Notes: generated from the sequence alone by a model not told the origin. A stretch of 64,000 nucleotides of DNA from an uncultured Acetatifactor sp. (GCA_910578185.1 CAJTPN010000002.1:89876-153875); one strand, 5' to 3'; counted from the stretch's first letter, positions 36,078 to 45,929 are shown. A program made the numbers and translations.

Positions 36078-36746
36078 ATGAGTGATGCGATAAAACGGGA
36101 AATGATGCGGGATATTGATGCGGTTATTTTTGATTTGGATGGTTCTCTGGTTGACTCTATGTGGATCTGGAAATCCATTGATGTGGAATACTTGGGACGT
36201 TTTGGTATCGCTCTGCCGGAGGGGCTGCAGTCCGAGATACAGGGTATGAGCTTTACGGAGACTGCGGACTATTTCAAGAGTCATTTTCCCATTCCGGATA
36301 CTGTGGAACAGATCAAAGAGGACTGGAATCGGATGGCGTGGGATAAATATACCCTGGAGGTTCCTTTGAAAGATGGCATACCGGAATTTTTGAACGCCTG
36401 CCGTGAGAAGGGGATTCTGCTTGGCATTGCAAGCAGCAACTCAAGGCAGCTTGTGGAAAATATTATTGGTGTACATAAGCTGAAGGATTATTTTTCCTGT
36501 ATTATGACAGGATGTGATGTGACCTGCGGCAAGCCGTCTCCGGAAATATATTTGACAGTGGCAAAGCGTTTGGCGGTCTCACCCTCCCGCTGTCTTGTAT
36601 TTGAAGATATCGTACAGGGAATCATGGCAGGTAAGAATGCGGGTATGCGGGTATGCGCAGTGGAGGATGCCTATTCCGTCAATGAGAGAGAGGAAAAGCG
36701 GCGTCTTGCGGATTATTATATTGAGGATTACAGGGAAATCCTGTGA
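36078..36746 (+). CDS. HAD family hydrolase (phosphoglucomutase-like subfamily IA)
   Basis: A 222-residue phosphatase or phosphomutase. Motif I is DLDGSLVDS (nucleophile and acid/base Asp), motif II ASSNS, motif III Lys in GKPSPEIY and motif IV VFEDIVQGI. The cap domain (about 25-95) is of the C1 helical type found in beta-phosphoglucomutases and small sugar-phosphate phosphatases. Substrate unknown. ATG 36078 with GGGAG 5 nt upstream is chosen over 36060 and 36066. Confidence 0.88.
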   Translation: MSDAIKREMMRDIDAVIFDLDGSLVDSMWIWKSIDVEYLGRFGIALPEGLQSEIQGMSFTETADYFKSHFPIPDTVEQIKEDWNRMAWDKYTLEVPLKDGIPEFLNACREKGILLGIASSNSRQLVENIIGVHKLKDYFSCIMTGCDVTCGKPSPEIYLTVAKRLAVSPSRCLVFEDIVQGIMAGKNAGMRVCAVEDAYSVNEREEKRRLADYYIEDYREIL

Positions 36747-36800
36747 GAAAGGAAGCCAAGGCAAAAAAGCGGACATGCCTAAGCGGCGGCATTATATCAT

Positions 36801-38822
36801 ATGAGAAAGGGTTTTTTGCCCATATCCAGGGAGGATATGGAAAGAGAAGGGATAGAGCAGCTGGATTTTGTATATATTATAGGGGACGCCTATGTGGATC
36901 ATCCTTCCTTTGGACATGCCATAATCAGCCGGGTGCTCCAGGCCCATGGATATACGGTGGGAATTATTTCCCAGCCGGATTGGCGGAACGATAAGAGTAT
37001 TGGCATATTGGGAAAGCCCAAACTGGCATTCCTGATATCGGGCGGGAACATGGACAGCTGCGTGAATCATTACTCTGTTTCAAAAAAGAGACGAACTACG
37101 GATGCTTATACCCCAGGAGGAGAGATCGGTAAGAGACCGGATCATGCAACGGTGGTATATGGAAATCTGATACGGAGAACTTATAAGGAGATTCCTATTA
37201 TTATCGGCGGCATTGAGGCAAGTCTGCGGCGTCTTGCCCATTACGACTATTGGTCGGATTCCTTCAAACGCTCCATTCTTCTGGATAGTCAGGCGGATCT
37301 GATTTCTTATGGTATGGGTGAGAAATCTATTGTGGAGATCGCCCACGCGCTCTCAAGCGGAATTTCGGTACGGGATATTACTTTTATACAGGGAACTGTC
37401 TACCGCACAAGGGAAATCACACCCTGTCTTTTGGAGAAGTCCGACCGTTTTGATCCGATAGTCTTGCCTTCCTATGATGCCATGCAAATGGATAAAACGC
37501 TGTATGCCAAAAGCTTTGCCATACAGAATGAAAACACGGATTTTTGTACAGGAAGGCCGTTAGTGGAAGCATATCCCAACGGCATTTATGTGGTGCAGAA
37601 TCCGCCCCAGCCGCCTTTGAGCATGGAAGAGATGGACGATATTTACGCTTTGCCTTATATGCGGACATATCATCCTTCCTATGAGGAAAAAGGCGGGGTG
37701 CCGGCCATTGCTGAGATTAAATTTTCATTGATCAGCAACAGGGGATGTTTTGGGGGGTGCAGTTTTTGTGCCTTGACCTTTCATCAGGGACGTACGGTTC
37801 AGGTCAGGAGTCATGATTCCATTGTGGAAGAGGCAAAGCTTATCATTCAGGATCCGGACTTTAAAGGGTATATTCATGATGTGGGAGGCCCCACTGCCAA
37901 TTTCAGATATCCTTCCTGCGCAAAACAGCTGCGTCAGGGTGTCTGCAAAAACAGACAATGCCTGTTTCCGTCTCCATGCGGCAATCTGAAAGTGGATCAC
38001 CGAGATTATCTGGAATTGCTTCGAAAACTGCGAGGACTTCCAGGAGTGAAAAAGGTCTTTGTGCGCTCGGGCATTCGTTTTGACTATCTGTTGGCAGATG
38101 GGGACGATACCTTTTTTCGGGAATTGGTGCAGCATCATGTCAGCGGTCAGTTGAAAGTGGCGCCGGAGCATATCTCGGATTCGGTTCTGAGATATATGGG
38201 GAAACCCACAAATGACATCTATGAGAGGTTTACGGCTAAATACAGGAAATTAAACGAAGAACTGGGGAAAAATCAGTTTCTGGTGCCTTATCTGATGTCT
38301 TCTCATCCCGGTTCCACCTTGAAAGAGGCGGTGGAGTTGGCGGAATATTTAAGGGATCTGGGATATATGCCGGAACAGGTGCAGGACTTTTATCCCACGC
38401 CGTCCACGGCATCTACCGTGATGTATTATACGGGAATAGATCCCAGGGATGGGAAATCCGTGTATGTCTGCAGGAATCCCCATGAAAAAGCCATGCAGAG
38501 AGCCTTGATTCAATACCGTAATCTTAAAAATTATGAACTGGTTTACGAGGCGCTGATGAAAGCGGGCAGGAAAGATTTGATCGGATATGATAAAAAATGT
38601 CTGATACGGCCGCGAAATATGGCAGGTGCCAGGAGAGAAGACGGCGTATTACGGAAGGGAGAAAATAAAAAGGCGCCGAAAGTTAACGAAGGAAAACGGC
38701 ATGGAAAGGGAGACGGCGCTTACCGGCAAAGGGATGGCGTTTCGTCAAATCAAGGGAAAACAGATAAGAAGAAAAAGAAAACAATCCGTAACGTCCATGC
38801 ACGGAAGGGTGGAAAGCCATAA
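36801..38822 (+). CDS. YgiQ family radical SAM protein
   Basis: A 673-residue radical SAM protein of the YgiQ/UPF0313 family. The N-terminal B12-binding-like domain starts FLPISREDMEREG, with GDAYVDHPSFGHAII; the radical SAM cluster motif is Cys316-x3-Cys320-x2-Cys323 in RGCFGGCSFCAL; APEHISDSVLRYMGKP follows. The reaction is not established. The last 60 residues are Lys/Arg-rich and low complexity. No strong ribosome site precedes the ATG, but the N-terminus aligns with the family. Confidence 0.92.
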   Translation: MRKGFLPISREDMEREGIEQLDFVYIIGDAYVDHPSFGHAIISRVLQAHGYTVGIISQPDWRNDKSIGILGKPKLAFLISGGNMDSCVNHYSVSKKRRTTDAYTPGGEIGKRPDHATVVYGNLIRRTYKEIPIIIGGIEASLRRLAHYDYWSDSFKRSILLDSQADLISYGMGEKSIVEIAHALSSGISVRDITFIQGTVYRTREITPCLLEKSDRFDPIVLPSYDAMQMDKTLYAKSFAIQNENTDFCTGRPLVEAYPNGIYVVQNPPQPPLSMEEMDDIYALPYMRTYHPSYEEKGGVPAIAEIKFSLISNRGCFGGCSFCALTFHQGRTVQVRSHDSIVEEAKLIIQDPDFKGYIHDVGGPTANFRYPSCAKQLRQGVCKNRQCLFPSPCGNLKVDHRDYLELLRKLRGLPGVKKVFVRSGIRFDYLLADGDDTFFRELVQHHVSGQLKVAPEHISDSVLRYMGKPTNDIYERFTAKYRKLNEELGKNQFLVPYLMSSHPGSTLKEAVELAEYLRDLGYMPEQVQDFYPTPSTASTVMYYTGIDPRDGKSVYVCRNPHEKAMQRALIQYRNLKNYELVYEALMKAGRKDLIGYDKKCLIRPRNMAGARREDGVLRKGENKKAPKVNEGKRHGKGDGAYRQRDGVSSNQGKTDKKKKKTIRNVHARKGGKP

Positions 38823-38853
38823 ATCTAACGGATATCTGGGAGGTTATAAAAAT

Positions 38854-39627
38854 ATGAACATCATTGTCATAACAGGCGCGTCTTCAGGCATCGGCATGGA
38901 ATTTGCGCTGCAGCTGGACAGCCATTTTGAACATATTGACGAATTCTGGCTGATCGCAAGAAACCGGGACAAAATGGAAGAAATTGCAAAGGGCCTTAGG
39001 CATGCCTCAAGGATTTTCTCTATGGATATTACCCACAAGGATAAGCTGGATGTTCTGGAAAATGCCATAGTTCAGGAGAAGGCTGTGGTCAGGATGCTGG
39101 TTAACTGTGCAGGATATGGTTTGATGGGCAGCTTTGCCGAGCAGGAAGCGGAGGCGGCTTTGGGCATGATCCGTTTAAATTGTGAGGCGCTGACGGATCT
39201 GACTCATCGCATGATTCCTCATATGAGACGCGGGAGCCGTATTATTCAGATGGCGTCCAGCGCGGCATTTATGCCCCAGCCGTATTTTGCGGTATATGCG
39301 GCCACAAAATCATATGTACTCAGTTTTTCCAGAGCGCTTGGAGAAGAACTGAAAAGTGCGGGAATCTATGTTACCAATGTCTGTCCGGGGCCTGTGGAAA
39401 CGCCGTTTTTTGATATAGCGGAGTCAACCGGTTCCACGCTGATCGTGAAAAAGTATACCATAGTCAGTGCGGACAGAGTGGTGGCGTTAGCGTTGCGGGA
39501 TTCTTATTATAGGCGTTCTTTGTCGGTGTGCAGTTTTCCTATTAAGGCGTTTGGATTGCTTGCAAAAGAATTGCCCCATGATCTGTTGTTAAAGATCATC
39601 GTGTGGATGAAGCGAAAGGGATTGTAG
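38854..39627 (+). CDS. SDR family NAD(P)-dependent oxidoreductase
   Basis: A 257-residue short-chain dehydrogenase: cofactor motif TGASSGIG (residues 6-13), NCAGYG, catalytic Ser in ASSAA and the YxxxK pair in YAATKSY, followed by PGPVETPF. Resembles the DltE/YqjQ type with a C-terminal basic amphipathic tail. Substrate unknown. ATG 38854 with GGGAGG 10 nt upstream is used; the open frame runs back into ygiQ but not with SDR-like sequence. Confidence 0.9.
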   Translation: MNIIVITGASSGIGMEFALQLDSHFEHIDEFWLIARNRDKMEEIAKGLRHASRIFSMDITHKDKLDVLENAIVQEKAVVRMLVNCAGYGLMGSFAEQEAEAALGMIRLNCEALTDLTHRMIPHMRRGSRIIQMASSAAFMPQPYFAVYAATKSYVLSFSRALGEELKSAGIYVTNVCPGPVETPFFDIAESTGSTLIVKKYTIVSADRVVALALRDSYYRRSLSVCSFPIKAFGLLAKELPHDLLLKIIVWMKRKGL

Positions 39628-39633
39628 GATATT

Positions 39634-40218
39634 ATGTGGCTGAGAAGATTATTTTTTACGGAAAGTTTGAAAGGAACCAGGAATTATCTGGACACCCAGA
39701 AAAAATATGAGATCATTCGCACGTTGATCTATTTTGCGGTTTCTCTTTCTCTCTTTGCGGCAGGTTATATTCAGACAAAGACAAAAGTCAATCTTTTAAC
39801 GATTGTAGCGGTGCTGGGATGCCTGCCCGCCAGCAAAAGCGCCATCAGCGTCATCATGTTTCTGCGATTTAGAAGTTTTGGCGGACAGGCTGCGGAAGAA
39901 GCCGCCCGTAAGGGAGAAGGACTAAGTTGTCTGTTTGACATGGTTTTTACTTCTTACAAAAAGAATTATATCATTGGGCATCTGGCGGTAAGGGGAAGTA
40001 CGGTATGTGGCTTTTCCGAGGACGGAAAATTTGAGGAAAACGATTTTTATAAGCATATCGGAGACCTTTTAAAATTGGACGGACACCAGAATGTGACCGT
40101 AAAAATATTTACGGATCAGGCAAAATACATGGAAAGGCTGGGGCAGATGAAGCTGCTGGAAGCAGAGGAGGCCAAAACGCAGGCGATAATTGCTACGCTG
40201 AAAAGTGTGGCATTGTGA
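39634..40218 (+). CDS. Small membrane protein of unknown function
   Basis: A 194-residue protein with two membrane helices (about 29-46 and 52-75) and a cytoplasmic C-terminal domain of about 110 residues with alternating beta and alpha segments ending in an Ala/Glu-rich helix. I do not recognise a family. It begins 6 bp after the SDR gene and is followed by a pseudouridine synthase after 24 bp, so it is probably in an operon with both. Confidence 0.65.
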   Translation: MWLRRLFFTESLKGTRNYLDTQKKYEIIRTLIYFAVSLSLFAAGYIQTKTKVNLLTIVAVLGCLPASKSAISVIMFLRFRSFGGQAAEEAARKGEGLSCLFDMVFTSYKKNYIIGHLAVRGSTVCGFSEDGKFEENDFYKHIGDLLKLDGHQNVTVKIFTDQAKYMERLGQMKLLEAEEAKTQAIIATLKSVAL

Positions 40219-40242
40219 TTATGCGGGAAAAAAGGGAGTATT

Positions 40243-41370
40243 ATGCAATCGGTTCAAATTGGAAAGAATCAGGCGGGACAGCGGCTGGATAAATTTTTAC
40301 ATAAGTATCTGCCCAATGCGGGCAAAAGCTTTTTATATAAGATGCTCCGCAAGAAAAATATCACTTTAAACGGAAAAAAGGCGGAAGGCTCGGAAATCCT
40401 GATGGTTGGAGATGAGGTCAGGGTATTTTTTTCGGAGGAAACCTTTGCAAAATTTTCCGGCGGGAGTTTCGCCGGAGCATGTCTTGATGCTGCAGCTATG
40501 GAAGACGGACGGCTAAAGGGTGGAGAGCGAACGGGGAAAGGTGCGGAAACGGCAGATCTGGCGGAGGAATGTTTGACGGCCTATGAACGGCTGAGGGGAA
40601 TTTCCGTTGTGTATGAAGATGCGGATTGTCTGATTCTGGATAAGCCCGCCGGTATTCTGACGCAGAAAGCGGAAAAGGCGGACTTAAGCCTCAATGAATG
40701 GATGATTGGCTATCTTCTGGTACGGAATCCGGCTTTTCGGAAAGAACTTTCCACTTTTCATCCCTCAGTATGCAACCGATTGGACCGGAATACCAGCGGT
40801 ATCGTCCTATGTGGGAAAAGTCTTGCAGGATCCCAATACTTAAGTCAGTGTATCAGGGAGAGAAAGGTTCATAAGTTTTATATGGCTATCTGTGCAGGGG
40901 AATTTTTAAAAGAGCAAAGGGTGGACGGCTATCTTGTAAAAGATTTGGTAAACAATGTTGTAAAGGTTACGAAGATACCATCCGGGGGAGAGTCTGAGGA
41001 AAAATCTCTGCGGATCAGCACGGTGTACAGACCTGTGGAAGCTGTGGCAGGTTATACCCTGCTGGAAGTGGAGCTGATCACAGGGAAGACACATCAAATA
41101 CGCGGACAGCTGGCAAGTATGGGATTTCCGCTGGTTGGCGACAGAAAGTATGGCAGTGCATCAGAAAACAGCAAATTAAGAAGAAAATATGGTCTGGAAT
41201 ATCATCTGTTGCACGCGGGACGCGTTGTATTTGAGACGGATGCCTATGGTATTCCAGGGCAAACGCTGCCGGGTAAGCGCTTTTGTGCCCCATGTCCGGA
41301 AACTTTTATACGGATTGGGCGGGAATTGGGGTTTGAGAAGCTTTGGAATAATCAAAACACAGATATGTGA
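40243..41370 (+). CDS. RluA-family pseudouridine synthase
   Basis: A 375-residue protein: S4 domain (about 1-60, RLDKFLHKYLPNAGKSFLYKML), an unusual Gly/Ala/Glu linker (about 75-120), and the RluA catalytic domain with Asp in CNRLDRNTSGIVL and GKTHQIRGQLASMG. It isomerises uridine in 23S rRNA (RluC/RluD-like); target position uncertain. AGGGAG precedes the start by 5 nt. recU follows at 11 bp. Confidence 0.9.
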   Translation: MQSVQIGKNQAGQRLDKFLHKYLPNAGKSFLYKMLRKKNITLNGKKAEGSEILMVGDEVRVFFSEETFAKFSGGSFAGACLDAAAMEDGRLKGGERTGKGAETADLAEECLTAYERLRGISVVYEDADCLILDKPAGILTQKAEKADLSLNEWMIGYLLVRNPAFRKELSTFHPSVCNRLDRNTSGIVLCGKSLAGSQYLSQCIRERKVHKFYMAICAGEFLKEQRVDGYLVKDLVNNVVKVTKIPSGGESEEKSLRISTVYRPVEAVAGYTLLEVELITGKTHQIRGQLASMGFPLVGDRKYGSASENSKLRRKYGLEYHLLHAGRVVFETDAYGIPGQTLPGKRFCAPCPETFIRIGRELGFEKLWNNQNTDM

Positions 41371-41381
41371 GGAGTCAAGTT

Positions 41382-41915
41382 ATGGCTACATGGAATTCCC
41401 GGGGGCTTAGGGGATCCGCCCTGGAAGACATGATTAACAGAACAAATGAAAAATATGCCGAGGCAGGTCTGGCTCTGATTCAAAAGATCCCAACCCCCAT
41501 CACTCCCATTAAAATCGACAAGGAGCATCGCCAGATTACATTGGCATACTTTGAACAGAAAAGTACGGTGGATTATATCGGCGCTGTGCAGGGGATTCCG
41601 GTATGCTTTGATGCAAAAGAGTGTGCGACGGATACCTTTGCTCTTCAGAATATTCATGAACATCAGGTAAATTTCATGGAGAGGTTTGAAAGCCAGGGCG
41701 GAATTTCCTTTTTCCTGATTTATTATACACATAAAGATGTTATGTATTATCTGCCTTTGGAAATGCTTTTGTTTTTCTGGAATCGGGCCAAAGATGGAGG
41801 CAGGAAAAGTTTCCGCTTCGAAGAATTGAATCCGGAATATATTTTGCCGCGAAAACATGGGGTTTTAGTACCATATCTGGATGCTTTGCAGAAAGATTTA
41901 GATGATAGGGCTTGA
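41382..41915 (+). CDS. recU: Holliday junction resolvase RecU
   Basis: A 177-residue Mg-dependent nuclease of the Firmicutes RecU family that resolves four-way junctions, replacing RuvC. Visible: NSRGLRGSALEDMIN at the start, the catalytic Asp in STVDYIGA and the FDAKEC segment (Glu-x-Lys type), and FFLIYY. Start ATG 41382 with GTGAGGAG 7 nt upstream. It complements the ruvAB genes at 861-2581. The his promoter begins at its very end. Confidence 0.93.
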   Translation: MATWNSRGLRGSALEDMINRTNEKYAEAGLALIQKIPTPITPIKIDKEHRQITLAYFEQKSTVDYIGAVQGIPVCFDAKECATDTFALQNIHEHQVNFMERFESQGGISFFLIYYTHKDVMYYLPLEMLLFFWNRAKDGGRKSFRFEELNPEYILPRKHGVLVPYLDALQKDLDDRA

Positions 41916-41940
41916 CAGCATGTCAGGCTTACTATATACT
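41912..41940 (+). promoter_or_regulatory. Sigma-A promoter of the histidine operon
   Basis: TTGACA (41912-41917), 17-nt spacer, TATACT (41935-41940), overlapping the recU stop codon. The predicted start near 41947 leaves a leader of about 160 nt before hisZ, with a perfect GCTAAT-AC-ATTAGC repeat (41965-41978) and a T-rich run at 41990-41995. No T-box core motif was found. Confidence 0.8.
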
Positions 41941-42108
41941 ACTGATAGTTTAATACGCTGCTATGCTAATACATTAGCGTGCTAAAGTTCTTTTTGTGTG
42001 GATATGACCGGGAAGTGTGAGGTTCTCCCTATTTATCAGGAAGGGACTGCTTGGGTACGAGTATGCTGAAATCGTAAGAGTTTTGTATGGAAAGGCATGG
42101 TTGTCCTT

Positions 42109-43284
42109 ATGGAACAGAATTTATTACATACCCCAGAGGGGGTCAGAGATATTTACGGAAAAGAATATGGCAGGAAGCTGTTTGTGGAGAAGAAGCTAAG
42201 GGAGAGTATCCGGCTGTACGGTTACGAGGATATTCAGACGCCTACCTTTGAATTTTTTGATGTATTTTCCAGGGAGATCGGTACCACGCCCAGCAAAGAG
42301 TTATATAAATTCTTTGATAAAGAGGGAAATACGCTGGTGCTGCGTCCGGATTTTACGCCTTCCATCGCCCGCTGTGCTGCGAAGTATTTTTGTGAAGAAG
42401 AGGCGACGCTGCGGTTTGGATATATGGGCAATGCATTTACAAATACATCCAATCTTCAGGGAAAACTGAAGGAAGTGACACAGATGGGAGTGGAACTGAT
42501 AGGGGATACTTCCGTGGAAGCAGATGCGGAGATGATTAGTCTTGTGGTGAGGTCTTTGCTGAATGTGGGTCTGGAGCGTTTTCAGGTTACAATAGGAGAG
42601 GTGGAATATTTTAAGGGACTGTGTGAGGAAGCCGGGCTGGATGAAGAGACGGAACTTGATTTGCGCGATTGCATCTCGGGAAAAAATTATTTTGCGGCAC
42701 AGGAACTTTTATTGGAGCGGGGAGTAGCGGAAATTTACCAGGAAAAGCTTTTAAAGGTGGCAGATTGGTTCGGTGATCTGGGCTCCCTAACGGAGGCAAG
42801 ACAGATGGCGAAAAACTCCCGTTCGCTGGCTGCTCTTGACAGGCTTGAAAAACTTCACGAAATATTGAAGCTGTATGAGGTGGCGGACTATGTTTCGTTT
42901 GATCTTGGAATGTTAAGCAAATACCGCTACTATACAGGCATGATTTTTAAGGCTTATACATACGGAGTGGGGGAAGCAGTTGTAAAGGGAGGACGGTATG
43001 ACAGATTGCTGCAGCAATTCGGGAAAGACGCCCCGGCCGTTGGATTTGTGATAGTGATTGACAGTATTTTGGAAGCACTTTCCAGGCAGGGGGTACCGCT
43101 TCCGGTTTGCAGTGAGACGAGAAAAATATTCTACACGGAAGAGAATTTCCGGGAAAAGCTTGCAGAGGTACAAAAACTGCGCAGCCAGGGAATTCAGGCG
43201 GCCTTTAGCCCAGTTAAGCGGGAAAGAACAGAAACGGAAGGCTGCTCTCATAACCATTGCGCCGAGAGTGATTTATCCTTTTAG
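42109..43284 (+). CDS. hisZ: ATP phosphoribosyltransferase regulatory subunit HisZ
   Basis: A 391-residue histidyl-tRNA synthetase paralogue that lacks tRNA charging and activates the short form of HisG. It retains the class II core: TPEGVRDIYGKE, LRPDFTPSIARCAAKYF (motif 2 region) and YYTGMIFKAYTYGVGEAVVKGGRYD. There is no C-terminal anticodon-binding domain of normal size. Start likely 42109 (MEQNLLHTP) though ATG 42097 is in frame. First gene of the his cluster. Confidence 0.93.
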   Translation: MEQNLLHTPEGVRDIYGKEYGRKLFVEKKLRESIRLYGYEDIQTPTFEFFDVFSREIGTTPSKELYKFFDKEGNTLVLRPDFTPSIARCAAKYFCEEEATLRFGYMGNAFTNTSNLQGKLKEVTQMGVELIGDTSVEADAEMISLVVRSLLNVGLERFQVTIGEVEYFKGLCEEAGLDEETELDLRDCISGKNYFAAQELLLERGVAEIYQEKLLKVADWFGDLGSLTEARQMAKNSRSLAALDRLEKLHEILKLYEVADYVSFDLGMLSKYRYYTGMIFKAYTYGVGEAVVKGGRYDRLLQQFGKDAPAVGFVIVIDSILEALSRQGVPLPVCSETRKIFYTEENFREKLAEVQKLRSQGIQAAFSPVKRERTETEGCSHNHCAESDLSF

Positions 43285-43319
43285 TGCCGTGGCGCATCGA
43301 CTTTAATAGGAGAAACGGG

Positions 43320-43973
43320 ATGTTGAATGAGGATCGATATTTGACGTTTGCATTGGGCAAGGGCAGACTTGCAAATAAAACATTGGAACTGTTTGAGCGA
43401 ATGGGCATCACCTGCGAAGAAATGAAGGACAAAAACTCCAGAAAGCTGATCTTTGTAAACGAGGAGCTGAAGTTAAAATTTTTCCTGGCAAAGGGTCCCG
43501 ATGTGCCCACTTATGTGGAATACGGCGCCGCAGATATCGGCGTGGTGGGACGGGATACGGTTATGGAAGAAAACAGGAACGTATATGAAGTGCTGGATTT
43601 AGGCTTTGGCAAATGCAGGATGTGTGTCTGTGGGCCTGTATCGGCAAAGGAACTGCTTCTGCATCACGAACGCATTCGGGTAGCCAGCAAATATCCCAAT
43701 ATTGCAAGGGACTACTTCTATGATAAGAAACATCAGACAGTGGATATTATCAAGTTAAACGGTTCCGTGGAGCTTGGACCGTTGGTAGACTTGTCCGAAG
43801 TGATTGTGGACATTGTGGAAACCGGTTCCACTTTGCGTGAGAACGGATTGGAAGTATTGGAGGAAATATGTCCGCTTTCTGCCAGAATGATCGTAAATCC
43901 GGTCAGTATGCAAATGGACAGGCGGCGTATTCAGGATTTGGTGGGAAGGATTCGTGCAATGTTGGGATCTTGA
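43320..43973 (+). CDS. hisG: ATP phosphoribosyltransferase, short form
   Basis: Condenses ATP with PRPP, first step of histidine synthesis. The 217 residues (FALGKGRLANKTLELFER; VEYGAADIGVVGRD; DIVETGSTLRENGLEVLE for PRPP binding) lack the C-terminal ACT-like regulatory domain, so it is HisGs and needs HisZ. AGGAGA lies 6 nt before ATG 43320. Histidine feedback would act through the HisZ-HisG complex. Confidence 0.96.
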   Translation: MLNEDRYLTFALGKGRLANKTLELFERMGITCEEMKDKNSRKLIFVNEELKLKFFLAKGPDVPTYVEYGAADIGVVGRDTVMEENRNVYEVLDLGFGKCRMCVCGPVSAKELLLHHERIRVASKYPNIARDYFYDKKHQTVDIIKLNGSVELGPLVDLSEVIVDIVETGSTLRENGLEVLEEICPLSARMIVNPVSMQMDRRRIQDLVGRIRAMLGS

Positions 43974-44024
43974 TAGAAAATAGTTGGTAAATCGTTATAT
44001 TGTTATGATGAGAAAGAGGCGTAT

Positions 44025-45317
44025 ATGAGAATCGTAGAATTATCACATGAGACAAAGGCAAGTATTCTGAATGATCTGTTGAAAAGAAGTCCCAATAACT
44101 ACACACAGTATGAGGAAACCGTAAACGAAATCATAGGCAAGGTGAGGACACAGAGGGACAGCGCATTATTTGACTATACGTTAAAATTTGACGGCTTTGC
44201 ATTAAATGCGGGTAATATCAAAGTGACGAAGGAGGAGATCGCAGAGGCATATGAAAGGCTGGATGAAGACCTGATCAAAGTAATCCGCAAGTCTGGGGAG
44301 AACATCCGCATCTTTCATACCAAACAGCTTCGCAACAGTTGGTTTGACGCAAGGGAAGACGGAAGTATCTTGGGTATGAAGTTTACGCCTATTGCAAGTG
44401 CCGGAGTCTATGTACCCGGAGGAAAGGCCGCATATCCGTCCAGCGTGCTTATGAATGTGATCCCGGCCAAGGTGGCAGGGGTTTCAAAACTGATAATGAC
44501 CACGCCGCCCGGAGCGGACGGGAAAGTAAATCCCGGAACATTGGTGGCTGCGGATATAGCGGGCGTGGATGATATCTATAAGGTGGGGGGAGCCCAGGCG
44601 ATTGCGGCGATGGCCTTTGGAACGGAATCCATTCCAAAAGTGGATAAAATTACCGGTCCGGGCAATATTTTTGTGGCCTTGGCAAAAAAGGCAGTGTACG
44701 GACATGTGAGTATTGATTCCGTAGCCGGTCCAAGCGAGATTTTGGTGTTGGCGGACGAGACGGCAAATCCTAAATATGTGGCGGCGGATCTGCTTTCCCA
44801 GGCAGAGCATGACGAACTGGCAAGCGCCATACTGATTACCACTTCCAGAGAGCTTGCACAAAAGGTTTCTAAATGGGTGGAAGAATTTTTAGAAAAGCTG
44901 TCCAGGAAAGATATCATGCGCAAATCTTTGGACAATTACGGTTATATATTGCTGGCGGAAAGCTTGCAGGACGCCGTTGATGCGGCCAACGAGATTGCTT
45001 CCGAGCATCTTGAGATACTGACGGCAAATCCCTTTGAGGTGATGACCAAAATTCGCAACGCCGGCGCAATCTTTCTCGGAGAATATGCCTCGGAACCTTT
45101 GGGAGATTATTTTGCGGGCCCGAACCATATTCTTCCCACCAATGGTACGGCAAAGTTTTTTTCTCCGGTAAATGTGGATGATTTTATCAAAAAGACAAGT
45201 ATTATTTCCTATTCCAGAGAAGCATTGGAAAGAGTTCACAGAGAGGTTGAAATCTTTGCGGAAAGCGAAGGATTGACTGCCCATGCAAACAGTATAAAGG
45301 TCAGATTTGAGGAATGA
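44025..45317 (+). CDS. hisD: Histidinol dehydrogenase
   Basis: Zn- and NAD-dependent enzyme oxidising histidinol to histidine in two steps. The 430 residues are standard and contain GVYVPGGKAAYPSSVLM, DKITGPGNIFVALAKK, DSVAGPSEILVLAD, SQAEHDE (metal and catalytic Glu/His region) and SEHLEI. Lies 51 bp after hisG and 24 bp before hisB. Confidence 0.97.
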   Translation: MRIVELSHETKASILNDLLKRSPNNYTQYEETVNEIIGKVRTQRDSALFDYTLKFDGFALNAGNIKVTKEEIAEAYERLDEDLIKVIRKSGENIRIFHTKQLRNSWFDAREDGSILGMKFTPIASAGVYVPGGKAAYPSSVLMNVIPAKVAGVSKLIMTTPPGADGKVNPGTLVAADIAGVDDIYKVGGAQAIAAMAFGTESIPKVDKITGPGNIFVALAKKAVYGHVSIDSVAGPSEILVLADETANPKYVAADLLSQAEHDELASAILITTSRELAQKVSKWVEEFLEKLSRKDIMRKSLDNYGYILLAESLQDAVDAANEIASEHLEILTANPFEVMTKIRNAGAIFLGEYASEPLGDYFAGPNHILPTNGTAKFFSPVNVDDFIKKTSIISYSREALERVHREVEIFAESEGLTAHANSIKVRFEE

Positions 45318-45341
45318 GACAGGGGAGGGCGGCGCAGGTAT

Positions 45342-45929
45342 ATGAGAGCAGCGGCGGTAGACAGAAAAACAAAAGAGACGGATATCTCCGTCACATTCAA
45401 TCTGGATGGAACTGGCCAGGCTGAAATCTCCACCGGCATCGGTTTTTTTGATCATATGCTGGAGGCGTTTGCAAGGCATGGTTTCTTTGATTTGATATGC
45501 AAAGTGGAAGGGGATTTGCAGGTGGATGGTCATCATACTGTGGAGGATACCGGAATTGTAATCGGTCAGGCAATCCAACAGGCCGTGGGGGAGAAAAAAG
45601 GGATTTGCCGTTATGGTTCTTTTATCCTTCCCATGGACGATGCACTGGTGCTTTGCGCCGTTGATCTGTGTGGCAGACCATACTTAAACTTTCAATGTAC
45701 ATTCCCTGGAGAGCGGGTGGGCGGACTGGATACGGAGCTGGTAAGAGAATTTTTCTATGCGGTATCTTACAGCGCAGGTATGAATCTGCACTTAAAAATG
45801 TTGGATGGACACAATTCCCACCATATCATCGAGGCTATGTTTAAGGCGTTCGCGAAGGCCCTGGATCAGGCGGTAAGTGCGGAGTCCCGTGTCAGCGGTG
45901 TGCTGAGCACAAAGGGAAGTCTGGGATAA
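45342..45929 (+). CDS. hisB: Imidazoleglycerol-phosphate dehydratase
   Basis: Mn-dependent dehydratase for step six of the pathway, monofunctional (195 residues; no HAD phosphatase domain). The repeated histidine motifs are FFDHMLEAFARHG, DGHHTVEDTGI and DGHNSHHIIEAMFKAFA. The domain duplication typical for the family is visible. In the same transcription unit as hisD. Confidence 0.97.
   Translation: MRAAAVDRKTKETDISVTFNLDGTGQAEISTGIGFFDHMLEAFARHGFFDLICKVEGDLQVDGHHTVEDTGIVIGQAIQQAVGEKKGICRYGSFILPMDDALVLCAVDLCGRPYLNFQCTFPGERVGGLDTELVREFFYAVSYSAGMNLHLKMLDGHNSHHIIEAMFKAFAKALDQAVSAESRVSGVLSTKGSLG

Noticed and set aside
36743..36994. An 83-residue + strand frame between the HAD gene and ygiQ
   Set aside because: It overlaps the ygiQ N-terminus in another frame and shows no family features.
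41941..42108. Histidine T-box before hisZ
   Set aside because: The conserved T-box sequence (AGGGTGGNACCGCG-like) is absent and the leader is too short.
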